A stretch of 15,211 nucleotides of DNA from Halothiobacillus neapolitanus (lineage in GTDB: Bacteria; Pseudomonadota; Gammaproteobacteria; Halothiobacillales; Halothiobacillaceae): contig DYMR01000017.1 of the NCBI GenBank assembly GCA_020721485.1, positions 1-15,211 of the forward strand. Direction: 5' to 3'. Position numbers and translations under genes: made by a program. The notes below the pieces were generated by a model that worked only from the letters and a program-made list of their open reading frames with translations, made no database searches and was not told the origin of the DNA. The first letter of the stretch is position 1. Each line of letters begins with the position of its first letter. Shown here one piece after another: positions 1 through 9,423 of the stretch.

Positions 1-2345
1 GGCGTGACCAAGGCCAAATCCAACACTTCGTCGATCCAGCGCACGGGGCGAATGTCGAGGGAGTTTTTGATTTTCTCGGGAATTTCGACCAAATCTTTGC
101 GATTTCCTTCCGGAATCAGCACCAAGGTAATCCCGCCGCGCTGAGCCGCGAGCAGTTTTTCCTTAAGCCCGCCAATCGGCAGCACTTCGCCGCGCAAGGT
201 AATTTCGCCGGTCATCGCCACGGTCGCCTTCACCGGAATGCCGGTCAGGGTGGACACCATCGCGGTACACATCGCCGACCCCGCCGAGGGGCCATCTTTC
301 GGCGTCGCGCCTTCCGGCACATGCACATGCAAATCCGTTTTTTGGCTGAAATCCGGATCAATCCCCAACCCAACGGCGCGCGAGCGCACCACGGTGAGCG
401 CGGCTTGAATGGATTCCTGCATCACCTCACCCAGTTGGCCGGTGTATTTGAGGTTGCCCTTGCCCGGCATGGTGGCGGCCTCGATGGTGAGCAAATCGCC
501 ACCGACTTCCGTCCAAGCCAAGCCGGTGACTTGGCCGATTTGATCGGGGTGTTCGACCTTGCCGAAATCAAACCGATGCACGCCCAAGTATTGTTCCAGC
601 ACAGCCGCATCGACGGTGACGGGCGGTTTTTGCTCGTTGGTGACCAATTTACGCACGACTTTGCGCGACACTTTGGCGAGTTCCCGTTCGAGATTCCGCA
701 CGCCGGCTTCGCGGGTGTAGTACCGAATGACATCCCGCACCGCATCGGTTTTCACCGACAATTCGCCCGCCTTCAGGCCGTTGTTTTCCAACTGTTTGGG
801 CAGCAAATAGCGCTCGGCGATTTCGGTTTTTTCATCCTCGGTGTAGCCGGCAATACGGATCACTTCCATCCGGTCGAGCAAGGGGCCGGGGATATTCATG
901 CTGTTCGCGGTACACACGAACATGACTTCGGAAATATCGATGTCCATGTCCATGTAGTGATCGGCAAACGCTTTGTTTTGCTCCGGATCCAGCACCTCCA
1001 GCAGTGCAGCCGCCGGATCGCCCCGGAAATCCGAGGCCATTTTGTCGATCTCATCCAGCAAGATCAGCGGGTTACGCGACCCAATCTTGCTCAAAGTTTG
1101 AATAATTCGCCCCGGCATCGCGCCCACATAGGTGCGCCGGTGACCACGAATTTCGGCATCGTCCCGCACGCCGCCCAAAGCAATCCGACCGAACTTGCGA
1201 TTGGTGGCCTTGGCGATGGACTGACCGAGCGAGGTTTTGCCCACGCCGGGCGGCCCGACGAGGCACAGAATCGGCCCGTTCATTTTGCGCACGCGCTGTT
1301 GCACCGCGAGGTATTCCAAAATCCGCTCTTTGACCTTATCCAGCCCGAAATGATCGGCTTCGAGAATCCCCTCGGCGGCGGGCAGGTCATGCTTGATCTT
1401 GGTGCGCTTTTTCCACGGAATGGCCACAATCGCATCGAGATAATTGCGCACGACCGAGGCTTCTGCCGACATGGGCGACATCATCTTCAGCTTGTTCAGC
1501 TCGGATTTGGCCTTATCGAGCGATTCTTTCGGCATACCCGCCGTCAGAATTTTCCGCTCCAGCTCGTCCAAATCACTGCCGCCCTCTTCCAGCTCGCCCA
1601 GTTCTTTCTGGATCGCCTTCATCTGTTCGTTGAGGTAGTACTCGCGCTGGGATTTTTCCATCTGCTGCTTCACGCGGCCACGGATGCGCTTTTCCACCTG
1701 CAAGGTGTCGATTTCCGATTCGATCAGCACCATCAAATGCTCGATGCGGGCATGCAGATCGATCGTTTCCAGAATGTGTTGTTTTTCCGACAAACTCAAC
1801 GCCATGTGCGCGGCGATGGTGTCGGCCAGGCGCGACACATCGTCGATGCCCGCCAGCGAGGCCAGCACTTCCGGCGGAGTTTTTTTGTTGAGTTTGACAT
1901 AGCCATCAAACTGATTGAGCAGGGTGCGTGCCTCAACCTCCAGCGCCCGATCATCGCCTTCTGGCGCCGTCGGGATGGATTGCACTTCGCCCATCAAATG
2001 TTGCTCGGCTTCCGCCACGCGCACGCAACGCACGCGCTCCACGCCTTCCACCAACACCTTGATGGTGCCATCCGGCAGTTTGTGCAGTTGCAGGATGTTC
2101 GCCAGCGTACCGACTTCATGCAGGTCTTTACGCCCCGGATCGTCCATATCGGCGTCTTTCTGGGCAATCAGGAGTAGCTGCTTGTTGTCCTTAATGGCTT
2201 CTTCCAGCGCGCGAACGGATTTTTCGCGGCCAACGAACAGGGGAATCACCATGTGGGGGTACACCACCACATCGCGCAACGGCAACACGGGCACAAAGCG
2301 CGGTGAACCGGAGATAACCTCGGAGGATTGATCGGATTTCGGCAT
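1..2345 (-). CDS. lon: ATP-dependent protease Lon (La), 3' end cut off by the window edge
   Basis: Lon is a cytosolic AAA+ serine protease that degrades misfolded and short-lived regulatory proteins. The frame reads from ATG at 2345 to the left edge without a stop and gives residues 1-781. The N-terminal substrate-binding domain opens with [20 protein letters not shown]. Walker A GPPGVGKT lies at residues 364-371 (K370), and Walker B is in the LILLDEIDK stretch. The protease domain has the catalytic serine at S687 (KDGPSAG) and the catalytic lysine at K730 ([10 protein letters not shown]). Both keep the same +8 offset from E. coli S679/K722 that K370 shows from K362, so there is no frameshift. 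Only the extreme C-terminus, perhaps 10-30 residues, is missing. AGGTG six bases before the ATG is a fair ribosome site. It lies 132 bp downstream of clpX on the same strand, the usual clpP-clpX-lon order. Confidence 0.98.
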   Translation of the reverse strand, partial: MPKSDQSSEVISGSPRFVPVLPLRDVVVYPHMVIPLFVGREKSVRALEEAIKDNKQLLLIAQKDADMDDPGRKDLHEVGTLANILQLHKLPDGTIKVLVEGVERVRCVRVAEAEQHLMGEVQSIPTAPEGDDRALEVEARTLLNQFDGYVKLNKKTPPEVLASLAGIDDVSRLADTIAAHMALSLSEKQHILETIDLHARIEHLMVLIESEIDTLQVEKRIRGRVKQQMEKSQREYYLNEQMKAIQKELGELEEGGSDLDELERKILTAGMPKESLDKAKSELNKLKMMSPMSAEASVVRNYLDAIVAIPWKKRTKIKHDLPAAEGILEADHFGLDKVKERILEYLAVQQRVRKMNGPILCLVGPPGVGKTSLGQSIAKATNRKFGRIALGGVRDDAEIRGHRRTYVGAMPGRIIQTLSKIGSRNPLILLDEIDKMASDFRGDPAAALLEVLDPEQNKAFADHYMDMDIDISEVMFVCTANSMNIPGPLLDRMEVIRIAGYTEDEKTEIAERYLLPKQLENNGLKAGELSVKTDAVRDVIRYYTREAGVRNLERELAKVSRKVVRKLVTNEQKPPVTVDAAVLEQYLGVHRFDFGKVEHPDQIGQVTGLAWTEVGGDLLTIEAATMPGKGNLKYTGQLGEVMQESIQAALTVVRSRAVGLGIDPDFSQKTDLHVHVPEGATPKDGPSAGSAMCTAMVSTLTGIPVKATVAMTGEITLRGEVLPIGGLKEKLLAAQRGGITLVLIPEGNRKDLVEIPEKIKNSLDIRPVRWIDEVLDLALVT

Positions 2346-2419
2346 GAAGAACACCTATGTCAGGGCGCGCCGATAACCGCATCGGCCACGGACTCGTGGA
2401 GACGAGCATAGCCGAATGA

Positions 2420-2444
2420 TGATGGCGATCGCAGGGAATTCAAG
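2420..2444 (-). promoter_or_regulatory. Possible heat-shock (sigma-32-like) promoter of lon, weak
   Basis: On the minus strand CTTGAA (2439-2444) matches the sigma-32 -35 core exactly, and CGCCATCA (2420-2427) matches 6 of 8 positions of the CCCCATNT -10 box. The gap between them is 11 bases, whereas classical sigma-32 promoters such as groE and dnaK have about 13-14. lon carries such a promoter in E. coli. Because of the spacing this is only a candidate. A sigma-70-like TATGCT at 2405-2410 is an alternative, but it has no good -35. Confidence 0.25.
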
Positions 2445-2448
2445 AGTG

Positions 2449-2469
2449 GGCGCCGGGAATTGCGGCGCC
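2449..2469 (-). terminator. GC-rich hairpin between clpX and lon, weak or attenuating
   Basis: A perfect 7-bp stem (2449-2455 with 2463-2469, GGCGCCG/CGGCGCC) closes a 7-base loop, beginning 8 bases past the clpX stop. No T-run follows on the minus strand, so it is not a canonical intrinsic terminator. It could slow read-through from clpX into lon or protect the clpX mRNA 3' end. Confidence 0.3.
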
Positions 2470-2477
2470 GCGAGCGT

Positions 2478-3773
2478 TTACGCGGATTGATCCGCCTTGC
2501 TGGATTGGTCGAACACGAGGAACGGCGGCGTTTCACCCCGCACCACCGCCGCATCGACCACGACTTTGGCGACATGCTCGCTCGAAGGCACTTCGAACAT
2601 GGTATCGAGCAACACCTGTTCGAGAATGGTGCGCAAACCGCGCGCGCCGGTCTTGCGTTTGATGGCTTGGCGCGCCACTTCGCGCAGCGCCTCTTCGCGC
2701 AGATCCAGCTCGACGCCTTCCATTTCAAACAGGCGGTTGTACTGTTTGGCTAGGGCGTTTTTCGGCTCGGTGAGGATTTTCATCAGCGCCGGTTCATCCA
2801 ACTCTTTGAGCACCGAAATCACCGGCAACCGGCCAATGAATTCCGGGATCAGTCCGTAGCGAACCAAATCTTCGGATTCGACCTTGGTCAGTAAATCATC
2901 CGCCGCGCGCTTGTCGTCTTTGGATTTCACTTCGGCAGAAAAACCGATCCCGCCTTTTTCCATCCGTTGACGAATCACGCCATCCAGGCCGGCAAACGCG
3001 CCCCCGCAGATGAACAGGATGTTGGTGGTATCAATTTGCACGAACTCTTGCTGCGGGTGCTTGCGGCCACCCTGCGGCGGCACCGACGCCTGCGTGCCTT
3101 CAATCAGCTTGAGCAATGCTTGCTGCACGCCTTCGCCGGACACATCGCGGGTGATCGACGGGTTTTCCGACTTGCGGGTGATCTTGTCGATCTCGTCGAT
3201 ATACACAATGCCGTGCTGCGCTTTTTCGACATCGTAATCGCAGCGCTGCAACAGTTTTTGCAGAATGTTCTCGACATCCTCCCCCACATAACCGGCCTCG
3301 GTCAGCGTGGTGGCGTCGGCAATGGCGAACGGCACATCCAGCAAGCGCGCCAATGTTTGCGCCAGCAGGGTTTTGCCCGAGCCGGTCGGCCCGATCAACA
3401 GAATGTTGGATTTGGACAGCTCCACCGGCTCGGTTTCGCCGGCTTTCGCCTTGCCTTTGGCCTGGGCGCCGAACAAATTCAGGCGCTTATAGTGGTTGTA
3501 CACCGCCACGGCCAAGGCTTTTTTCGCCAATTCTTGACCAATGACATACTCATCCAGCGCAGCCACCAGTTCACGCGGTGTGGGCAACCGGCTGGGTGCC
3601 TCGTCCCGCGCGGCCTCGACTTCTTCACGCAGAATGTCGTTGCACAGCTCGACACATTCATCGCAAATATAGACCGCAGGACCCGCGATCAACTTCCGTA
3701 CTTCGGCCTGCGGTTTGCCGCAGAACGAACAGGACAGGGGATCGTGATCGGAAGATTTCGTGCTTCTAGCCAT
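2478..3773 (-). CDS. clpX: ATP-dependent Clp protease ATP-binding subunit ClpX
   Basis: ClpX is the AAA+ unfoldase that recognises tagged substrates and threads them into ClpP. The 431 residues are near the usual length (E. coli 424). The N-terminal zinc-binding domain has C15, C18, C37 and C40. Walker A GPTGSGKT is at 128-135 (K134), the pore loop GYVG at 161-164, Walker B IVYIDEID at 189-196, and the RKH loop at 238-240. The ClpP-docking IGF loop is at 276-278. The arginine finger is in [11 protein letters not shown] (about 305-315) and sensor-2 in GARGLR (R379). All catalytic and docking elements are intact. The start is ATG at 3773, preceded by a weak AGAGA site. It lies 47 bp downstream of clpP on the same strand with no terminator between, so clpP-clpX is probably one transcript. 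Confidence 0.98.
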   Translation of the reverse strand: MARSTKSSDHDPLSCSFCGKPQAEVRKLIAGPAVYICDECVELCNDILREEVEAARDEAPSRLPTPRELVAALDEYVIGQELAKKALAVAVYNHYKRLNLFGAQAKGKAKAGETEPVELSKSNILLIGPTGSGKTLLAQTLARLLDVPFAIADATTLTEAGYVGEDVENILQKLLQRCDYDVEKAQHGIVYIDEIDKITRKSENPSITRDVSGEGVQQALLKLIEGTQASVPPQGGRKHPQQEFVQIDTTNILFICGGAFAGLDGVIRQRMEKGGIGFSAEVKSKDDKRAADDLLTKVESEDLVRYGLIPEFIGRLPVISVLKELDEPALMKILTEPKNALAKQYNRLFEMEGVELDLREEALREVARQAIKRKTGARGLRTILEQVLLDTMFEVPSSEHVAKVVVDAAVVRGETPPFLVFDQSSKADQSA

Positions 3774-3820
3774 GAGGATCTCTATAACTCGGCGGCGAAC
3801 CGCCCGTGTCTGCTCAAGAT

Positions 3821-4456
3821 TTACGCGCGCTTGGACAGCACCGCGTCAATCAAACCATAGTTCACTGCTTCCTCGGCGGAAAGGAATTTATCGCGCTCGG
3901 TATCCCGTTCGATGATTTCGATCGGCTGTTTGCAGTGATCGGCCAAAATACCGTTCAGGCTGTGGCGCAGTTTGATGATTTCTTCCGCGTGGATTTTGAT
4001 GTCCGACGCCTGTCCCTGAAACCCGCCCAGCGGCTGGTGAATCATCACCCGCGAATTGGGCAGCGCATACCGCTTGCCCGCCGCGCCGCCCGACAGCAAC
4101 ACCGCACCCATGCTGGCCGCTTGGCCAATACATAGCGTGGACACATCCGGCTTGATGAACTGCATGGTGTCGTAAATCGACATGCCCGCCGTGACCACAC
4201 CGCCTGGCGAGTTGATGTACAGATGAATGTCTTTGTCGGGGTTTTCCGATTCCAAAAACAACAACTGCGCCACCACAAGGTTCGCCATGTGGTCTTCGAT
4301 CGGCCCGACAATGAAAATCACCCGTTCTTTGAGCAAGCGGGAATAAATGTCGTAGGCACGCTCGCCGCGAGAAGTTTGCTCAACCACCATCGGGACGAGT
4401 GTGGCCACTTCAGGCGACAGCGCAGCGAACGGCTGCGGGGCGGTCATTCGATTCAT
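3821..4456 (-). CDS. clpP: ATP-dependent Clp protease proteolytic subunit ClpP
   Basis: ClpP is the self-compartmentalised serine peptidase that pairs with ClpX (and ClpA). From ATG 4456 it has 211 residues, close to E. coli's 207. The catalytic triad is S115 (GQAASMGA), H140 (VMIHQPLGG) and D189 (ERDTERDKF), each offset by +4 from the E. coli precursor. An N-terminal propeptide is likely, as in the family. The frame is open for 30 codons upstream of this start, but those codons read through the tig terminator. An AGAGGTG site sits six bases before ATG 4456, which fixes the start there; a second ATG three codons in (4447) is less likely. Since tig upstream is closed by an intrinsic terminator, clpP needs either leak-through or its own promoter, which I could not identify convincingly. 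Confidence 0.98.
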   Translation of the reverse strand: MNRMTAPQPFAALSPEVATLVPMVVEQTSRGERAYDIYSRLLKERVIFIVGPIEDHMANLVVAQLLFLESENPDKDIHLYINSPGGVVTAGMSIYDTMQFIKPDVSTLCIGQAASMGAVLLSGGAAGKRYALPNSRVMIHQPLGGFQGQASDIKIHAEEIIKLRHSLNGILADHCKQPIEIIERDTERDKFLSAEEAVNYGLIDAVLSKRA

Positions 4457-4462
4457 GCTCAA

Positions 4463-4469
4463 CACCTCT
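4463..4469 (-). promoter_or_regulatory. Ribosome binding site that sets the clpP start
   Basis: AGAGGTG on the minus strand lies six bases before ATG 4456. It decides against the 30-codon-longer open frame, whose first codons lie in and beyond the tig terminator hairpin. Confidence 0.75.
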
Positions 4470-4489
4470 GCAAAGAATCCCAGCGGGGG

Positions 4490-4536
4490 AAGAAAAAACG
4501 CGACGGAAGGCACCCTGCGGCACCCTCCATCGCGTT
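4490..4536 (-). terminator. Strong rho-independent terminator after tig
   Basis: The minus-strand RNA can form an 18-bp stem without bulges (arms within 4497-4536, including four G-U pairs) closed by a GCAG tetraloop. A run of six U (4493-4498, partly in the stem base) and further pyrimidines follow. It begins 26 bases past the tig stop and ends about 34 bases before the clpP start. On the plus strand there is no T-run after the hairpin, so it acts on minus-strand transcripts only. Confidence 0.92.
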
Positions 4537-4562
4537 CAAATGACAACGGACAGATGCGGCAC

Positions 4563-5855
4563 TCACTGCCCCGGATTCATCACTTCTTTGAATGCACGGG
4601 TTTTCGTGGTGACTTGCGCTTTGCTCAGCACATAATCAACCGACTGCTGTTCCAGCACCACCGTACGGGCATTGCTCATCAATTCGCGGTCGCCTTTGTA
4701 GCTGGCAACCACTTGCGCCGGCTCGTCATACGCGGCAGCCACATCGTTGATGAATTCTTCCACCAAGGCTTCATCGACGCGCAAATCAGCCGTTTTGACC
4801 AATTCCATGATGACCAAGCCCATTTTCACGCGGCGGGCGGCCTGCTCGTTGAACAGGCTGGCGTCAAATTGGCTGGCATCGGCACCCGGCATGTTTTGAC
4901 GGACAAAGCCATCGCGCATCGCTACGGCTTCTTCCGAAATCAAGGCTTGCGGCACGGCAAAATCCAAGCTGTCGGACACAGCGGTAATGACCGCGTCTTT
5001 GACTTGGCGCTTGAGCGCTTGCTTCAGCTCGCGCTCCATGTTTTTACGGACATCCGCCTTCAGCGCATCCACGGTGGCGGAGCCAAAACGGGTGGCGAAG
5101 GCATCGTCCAGCGCCGGCAGTTCTTTTTCTTCGACCTGCGTGGCAGACACGGTGAATTGCGCGGTTTTGCCTTTGAGGTTCTCGACGGGGTAGTCGTCCG
5201 GGAAGGCGACATCAAACACGCGCGCGGCTTCGCCGACGACAATGCCTTCAATGCCTTTTTCGAAATCCGCCAACATGCGTTTTTCGCCCAACACCACCAC
5301 CATGCCACTGCCGGTGCCGCCTTCGAACGGCACGCCATCGAGCGTACCGGCGAAATCGACGGTCACGCGGTCGCCGGTTTTCGCGGCACGCTGAACTTCG
5401 ATCCAACCCGCGTTTTGCTCGCGCAGGGTGTTGAGCATGTCCGCGACATCGGCATCAGCCACTTCGGCGCTGACCGTTTCAATCGACACCGCCGACAAAT
5501 CGCCAATGACGAACTCTGGATAAACCTCCAGTGCCGCCACGAATTTGAGGTTCTCGCCCGCTTGGCCTTCGACCGACTCGATGCTCGGGTTGCCCGCTGG
5601 CCGCAGGTTTTGCTCCGTCACGGCTTCTTGATACGCCCGACCCATGACATCGCCGACTACTTCATCGCGCACTTGGGCGTGGTAGCGCTGACGAACCACC
5701 GGCAGCGGCGCTTTGCCCGGACGGAAGCCGTCAATGCGCACACGGCGCGACATGTCTTTGATGCGGCGATCCACTTCGCCGTCGATCTGCTGTGCCGGCA
5801 CTTCAATGGCCAAACGACGAACCAGACCCTCGGATGACTGCAACTGAACCTGCAT
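4563..5855 (-). CDS. tig: Trigger factor, ribosome-bound chaperone and peptidyl-prolyl isomerase
   Basis: Trigger factor binds ribosomal protein L23 at the exit tunnel and shields nascent chains. From ATG 5855 it has 430 residues (E. coli 432). The ribosome-binding signature GFRPGKAP is at 43-50, the same residue numbers as E. coli GFRKGK, which supports this start. The FKBP-like PPIase domain covers about 150-245 ([19 protein letters not shown]). The rest is the C-terminal arm domain with the usual KNMEREL and FEEQA-like (FNEQAARRV) stretches. A GTG two codons upstream (5861) is closer to a GAGG motif (GAGG-TTGA-GTG) and would give two extra residues; homology favours the ATG. It lies 71 bp downstream of tRNA-Leu on the same strand and is closed by a strong terminator. 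Confidence 0.97.
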   Translation of the reverse strand: MQVQLQSSEGLVRRLAIEVPAQQIDGEVDRRIKDMSRRVRIDGFRPGKAPLPVVRQRYHAQVRDEVVGDVMGRAYQEAVTEQNLRPAGNPSIESVEGQAGENLKFVAALEVYPEFVIGDLSAVSIETVSAEVADADVADMLNTLREQNAGWIEVQRAAKTGDRVTVDFAGTLDGVPFEGGTGSGMVVVLGEKRMLADFEKGIEGIVVGEAARVFDVAFPDDYPVENLKGKTAQFTVSATQVEEKELPALDDAFATRFGSATVDALKADVRKNMERELKQALKRQVKDAVITAVSDSLDFAVPQALISEEAVAMRDGFVRQNMPGADASQFDASLFNEQAARRVKMGLVIMELVKTADLRVDEALVEEFINDVAAAYDEPAQVVASYKGDRELMSNARTVVLEQQSVDYVLSKAQVTTKTRAFKEVMNPGQ

Positions 5856-5926
5856 GCTCACTCAACCTCAAAAAATACGATTCAAAATGTACAGCGCCCG
5901 TGGCCGATGCCCCGAACGCCAGAAAA

Positions 5927-6010
5927 TGGTGCGAGAGAAGAGACTCGAACTCTTACGCCAAAGGCGCTGGAACCTAAATCCAGTGCGTCTACCAATTCCG
6001 CCACTCTCGC
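5927..6010 (-). tRNA. tRNA-Leu (anticodon UAG)
   Basis: An 84-nt class II tRNA with encoded CCA (5927-5929). The acceptor stem pairs GCGAGAG (6004-6010) with CTCTCGC (5931-5937), and the discriminator is A. The D arm has TGGCGGAATTGGTAGACGC. The anticodon stem CTGGA/TCCAG holds the loop TTTAGGT, with anticodon TAG. The long variable arm CGCC-TTT-GGCG is typical of leucine tRNAs. The T arm is AAGAG-TTCGAGT-CTCTT. All stems pair fully. It reads CUN leucine codons. There is no T-rich terminator before tig, so tRNA-tig read-through is possible. Confidence 0.98.
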
Positions 6011-6055
6011 CGAATTATCCCCGCAGCCAGTCGCAGGAATAAAATCAGGCGGGGG

Positions 6056-6084
6056 ATTATACCCAAGTTCTGACCGAACGGCAG
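6056..6084 (-). promoter_or_regulatory. Sigma-70 promoter of tRNA-Leu (and possibly tig)
   Basis: The minus strand has a perfect TATAAT (6056-6061), a 17-base spacer and CTGCCG (6079-6084, 3 of 6 matches to TTGACA). Transcription would start near 6049, giving a leader of about 40 bases before the tRNA 5' end at 6010. A run of C and G follows the -10 box; I do not see a clean GC discriminator of the stringent type. Confidence 0.7.
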
Positions 6085-6102
6085 GACGGCGTGCGCGCCG
6101 GC

Positions 6103-7458
6103 TTACATCGGCAAGCCAGGCATTCGCCCCTTCAGGGCGCGCATCATTTTTTTGATGCCGCCGCCGGAGAACTTTTTCATCATGTCGCTCATGTCGCGGT
6201 GCTGCTTGAGCAGCTTGTTCACCTCATGCACGGCCATGCCCGAACCCAGCGCGATCCGCCGTTTGCGCGACCCCTTAATCAAATCGGGCTGCACGCGCTC
6301 GGTCGGCGTCATCGAATTGATGATGGCGATCATGCGGCGAATGTCGCGGTCGTCGATGTGCGCCTTGGCATCCGCCGACAGCCGCCCCATGCCGGGCAAT
6401 TTATCCATCAAGCCATGAATGCCGCCCATGTTGAGCATTTGCTCGAACTGATCGCGCATATCCAGCAGGGTGAAGCCCTTGCCCGCGCGCACCTTGTCCG
6501 CCAGCACCTGCGCCTTGGCGGTATCGACGCTGCGTTGCGCCTGCTCGACCAGCGACACCACATCGCCCATGTCGAGAATCCGCGAGGCGATCCGCTCGGG
6601 ATGGAACGGTTCGAGCGCGTCGAGCTTCTCGCCCATGCCGATGAATTTGATCGGTTTTCCGGTGATGGCGCGCACGGAAAGCGCCGCGCCGCCGCGTGCA
6701 TCGCCATCGGCCTTGGTCAGCACCACGCCGGTTAAGGGCAGCACTTCGTTAAAGGCTTGCGCGGTGTTCGCGGCATCTTGGCCGGTCATCGCATCGACGA
6801 CGAACAGCGTTTCCACCGGCTTGAGCGCGGCGTGCAGTTGCCGCACCTCGTCCATCATGTCGGCATCGACATGCAAGCGACCGGCGGTATCGACGATCAG
6901 CACATCATAGAAACCGACCTTGGCCTGCCGCAACGCCGCCGCCACGATGTCCAACGGCTTTTGCCCTGCATCGGAGGGGAAAAAATCCACTCCGACTTGC
7001 TGTGCCACCGTTTCGAGCTGCTTAATCGCCGCCGGACGGTACACATCGGCACTCACCACCAGCACTTTCTTTTGATCGCGCTGATGCAGCAAGCGGCCAA
7101 GCTTGCCCACCGTGGTGGTTTTACCCGCCCCCTGCAAACCGGCCATCAACACGATGGCGGGGGGTTGCGCCGCCAAGTTGAGGGCGCTGTTTTCCGTGCC
7201 CATCAACGCGGTCAGTTCATCTTGCACAATCTTGATGAACACCTGACCCGGCGTCAGGCTTTTGAGCACCTCGACGCCGACCGCCCGTTCTTTGACCTGA
7301 TTGACGAAATCCCGCACCACCGGCAGCGCGACATCGGCTTCCAGCAGCGCCATGCGCACTTCGCGCAGGGCGTCCTTGATGTTGTCTTCGGTCAGCCGCC
7401 CTTGGCCACGCAGGCCATCGAACAGCCCACCCAGTCGGCGGGAGAGATTTTCAAACAT
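6103..7458 (-). CDS. ffh: Signal recognition particle protein Ffh (SRP54)
   Basis: Ffh binds 4.5S RNA and signal sequences and, with FtsY, targets ribosomes to the membrane. It has 451 residues (E. coli 453). The N domain is residues 1-90, starting MFENLSRRLG. The G domain has G1 GLQGAGKT at 107-114, DTAGR at 190-194 and TKADGDARGG at 248-257. The methionine-rich M domain runs from about 325 to the end, with the RNA-binding SRKRRIALGSG at 397-407. The start is ATG 7458, with GAGGG eight bases upstream inside the 26-bp gap after typA. The short gap without a terminator suggests a typA-ffh transcript. I see no clear T-run terminator after the stop. Confidence 0.98.
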   Translation of the reverse strand: MFENLSRRLGGLFDGLRGQGRLTEDNIKDALREVRMALLEADVALPVVRDFVNQVKERAVGVEVLKSLTPGQVFIKIVQDELTALMGTENSALNLAAQPPAIVLMAGLQGAGKTTTVGKLGRLLHQRDQKKVLVVSADVYRPAAIKQLETVAQQVGVDFFPSDAGQKPLDIVAAALRQAKVGFYDVLIVDTAGRLHVDADMMDEVRQLHAALKPVETLFVVDAMTGQDAANTAQAFNEVLPLTGVVLTKADGDARGGAALSVRAITGKPIKFIGMGEKLDALEPFHPERIASRILDMGDVVSLVEQAQRSVDTAKAQVLADKVRAGKGFTLLDMRDQFEQMLNMGGIHGLMDKLPGMGRLSADAKAHIDDRDIRRMIAIINSMTPTERVQPDLIKGSRKRRIALGSGMAVHEVNKLLKQHRDMSDMMKKFSGGGIKKMMRALKGRMPGLPM

Positions 7459-7484
7459 CGGCGGCGCCCTCGATCAGAGCCGAA

Positions 7485-9317
7485 TTACTCACCACGACCA
7501 AAGCGTTTGCGGTCGTTTTCGGTCAACCATTTTTTGCGGATGCGGATGGATTTGGGTGTGACTTCGACCAATTCATCATCGTCGATGAATTCCAGCGCCT
7601 GCTCCAGGGTGTAGCGAATCGGCGGCACCAAGGTCAGCGCCTCGTCGGTGCCCGAAGCGCGCATGTTGGTGAGTTTTTTGCCTTTGAGCACATTCACGGT
7701 CAAATCGTTATCGCGTGAGTGAATGCCAACGACCTGCCCTTCATACACTTCATCGCCGTGGCCGATCATCATCCGACCCCGGTCTTGCAGGTTGAAAATC
7801 GCGTAGGCCAGCGCCTTGCCGGTTTCGTTGGCAATCAACACGCCGTTGATGCGCTGCCCGACCGTGCCCGGCTTGTATTCACCGTAATGATCGAACACGG
7901 AGAACAGCAGGCCGGTGCCTTGCGTTGCGGTTAAAAACTCGGTACGGAAGCCAATCAAACCGCGCGAAGGAATGAGATACTCCAAACGCACGCGGCCTTT
8001 GCCGTCCGGTTGCATGTTGCGCAATTCCGCGCGGCGAATGCCGAGTTTTTCCATCACGCCGCCCTGGTGCACCTCTTCGATGTCCACCACCAGTTGCTCG
8101 TAGGGCTCCTGCTTTTCGCCGTCGATTTCACGAATGATGACTTCCGGCCGGCCAACGGCCAGCTCGAAGCCTTCACGGCGCATGTTTTCGATCAGTACCG
8201 ACAAATGCAGTTCGCCCCGACCGGAGACGCGGAATTTGTCGCCATCATCGGTGTCTTCGACCCGCAGCGCGACATTGTGCAGCAGCTCTTTATTCAAGCG
8301 GTCGCGAATCTGGCGGCTGGTGACGAATTTGCCTTCTTTGCCCGCAAACGGCGAGGTGTTGACCTGGAAGGTCATGCTCACGGTCGGTTCGTCGATGGTC
8401 AGCGGCGGCAGCATTTCGACCGTATCCGGGTCGCAAATGGTGTCGGAGATGTATAGCGGATCCAGACCGGAGAACACGATGATGTCGCCGGCCTGCGCCT
8501 CGGGCACTTCCACCCGATCCAAGCCATGGAAGCCCATGATTTGCAGCATCCGCCCCGAGCGCACCGCGCCTTCGCGGTCCATCACCCTCACCTGGGTGTT
8601 GGTTTTGACTTTGCCGCGCTTGATGCGACCAATGCCGAGCACGCCCATGTACGGGTTGTAATCGAGGCTGGAGACCTGCATTTGGAACGGGCCGTCCACA
8701 TCGACATCCGGTGCGGGCACATGATCGACAATCGCTTGGAACAGCGCGGTCATGTCGCCTTCGCGCACGCTGTCCTCCAGACCGGCGTAACCGTTCAGCG
8801 CCGAGGCGTAGACAATCGGGAAATCGAGTTGCGCATCGCTGGCGCCCAGTCGATCGAACAGGTCGAACACTTGATCGACCACCCACTGCGGCCGCGAGCC
8901 GGGGCGATCGACCTTATTCACCACCACGATCGGCTTCAAACCGTGTTCAAACGCTTTTTGCGTCACGAAACGGGTTTGCGGCATCGGGCCATCGACCGCA
9001 TCCACCAGCAACAGCACCGAATCGACCATCGACAGCACGCGCTCGACTTCGCCGCCGAAATCGGCGTGGCCGGGGGTATCGACGATGTTGATGCGGTATT
9101 GCTCGCCGGCCGGGCTCGTCCAACGAATCGCGGTGTTTTTCGCCAGAATCGTAATGCCGCGCTCTTTTTCGATGGCGTTGGAATCCATCACCCGCTCGCC
9201 GGTATCGGCACGGGCATCGAGCGTGCCCGACTGTTGCAGCAGCTTGTCAACCAAGGTGGTTTTGCCGTGGTCAACGTGGGCGATAATCGCGATATTCTTC
9301 AGGTTGTTGTTTTTCAT
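7485..9317 (-). CDS. typA: Translational GTPase TypA/BipA
   Basis: TypA (BipA) is an EF-G-like GTPase that binds the 70S ribosome or 50S precursor and helps ribosome assembly and stress adaptation. From ATG 9317 it has 610 residues (E. coli 607). G1 AHVDHGKT is at 13-20, G2 KERGITI at about 51-57, G3 DTPGH at 80-84 and G4 NKVD at 134-137; G5 lies in [10 protein letters not shown]. The C-terminal half has the TypA-specific [17 protein letters not shown] stretch. The frame is open 15 codons further up, but those residues do not match the family and lie at the predicted transcript start. No purine-rich ribosome site precedes ATG 9317; instead a small hairpin sits 8-22 bases upstream. Confidence 0.97.
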   Translation of the reverse strand: MKNNNLKNIAIIAHVDHGKTTLVDKLLQQSGTLDARADTGERVMDSNAIEKERGITILAKNTAIRWTSPAGEQYRINIVDTPGHADFGGEVERVLSMVDSVLLLVDAVDGPMPQTRFVTQKAFEHGLKPIVVVNKVDRPGSRPQWVVDQVFDLFDRLGASDAQLDFPIVYASALNGYAGLEDSVREGDMTALFQAIVDHVPAPDVDVDGPFQMQVSSLDYNPYMGVLGIGRIKRGKVKTNTQVRVMDREGAVRSGRMLQIMGFHGLDRVEVPEAQAGDIIVFSGLDPLYISDTICDPDTVEMLPPLTIDEPTVSMTFQVNTSPFAGKEGKFVTSRQIRDRLNKELLHNVALRVEDTDDGDKFRVSGRGELHLSVLIENMRREGFELAVGRPEVIIREIDGEKQEPYEQLVVDIEEVHQGGVMEKLGIRRAELRNMQPDGKGRVRLEYLIPSRGLIGFRTEFLTATQGTGLLFSVFDHYGEYKPGTVGQRINGVLIANETGKALAYAIFNLQDRGRMMIGHGDEVYEGQVVGIHSRDNDLTVNVLKGKKLTNMRASGTDEALTLVPPIRYTLEQALEFIDDDELVEVTPKSIRIRKKWLTENDRKRFGRGE

Positions 9318-9324
9318 GGATTTT

Positions 9325-9339
9325 GCCGCAAAACGCGGC
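9325..9339 (-). repeat. Small inverted repeat just upstream of typA
   Basis: GCCGC (9335-9339 on the minus strand) pairs with GCGGC (9325-9329) around a GTTTT loop, 7 bases before the typA ATG, in the place where a ribosome site would lie. A 5-bp stem is weak, and a chance origin is possible. Confidence 0.35.
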
Positions 9340-9362
9340 CAGCAAGTAAAAATAAGGCGCAC

Positions 9363-9391
9363 AGTGTACCGGGCTTTGCCGACAAAGGCAT
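9363..9391 (-). promoter_or_regulatory. Probable promoter of typA
   Basis: The minus strand has TACACT (9363-9368, 4 of 6), a 17-base spacer and ATGCCT (9386-9391, 3 of 6). The start would be near 9356, leaving a leader of about 38 bases rich in A and T. This is a modest match; its position in the typA-aroK divergent gap supports it. Confidence 0.4.
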
Positions 9392-9423
9392 GACGCTTTT
9401 TTGCCGCGCCCGGCGGTTGAGCG

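Noticed and set aside
321..2177. 618-codon open frame on the plus strand, antisense to lon
   Set aside because: Lon is certain on the minus strand with all catalytic residues. The antisense frame is rich in His, Phe, Gln and Arg, typical of mirror frames of GC-rich genes, and shows no recognisable domain.
2967..3860. 297-codon plus-strand frame antisense to clpX
   Set aside because: It is a shadow of clpX with no domain and no ribosome site.
4457..4546. 30-residue N-terminal extension of ClpP
   Set aside because: It is encoded by the tig terminator hairpin and its T-run; a good ribosome site sits before ATG 4456.
4401..5837. 478-codon plus-strand frame antisense to tig
   Set aside because: It mirrors a fully conserved trigger factor, runs through the tig terminator and has His/Phe/Arg-biased composition.
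6087..6100. CGGCG/CGCCG hairpin just after ffh as a terminator
   Set aside because: The 5-bp stem has no T-run after it on the minus strand.
6757..7614. 285-codon plus-strand frame antisense to ffh
   Set aside because: It is a shadow of ffh, crosses the ffh-typA junction and has mirror-type composition.
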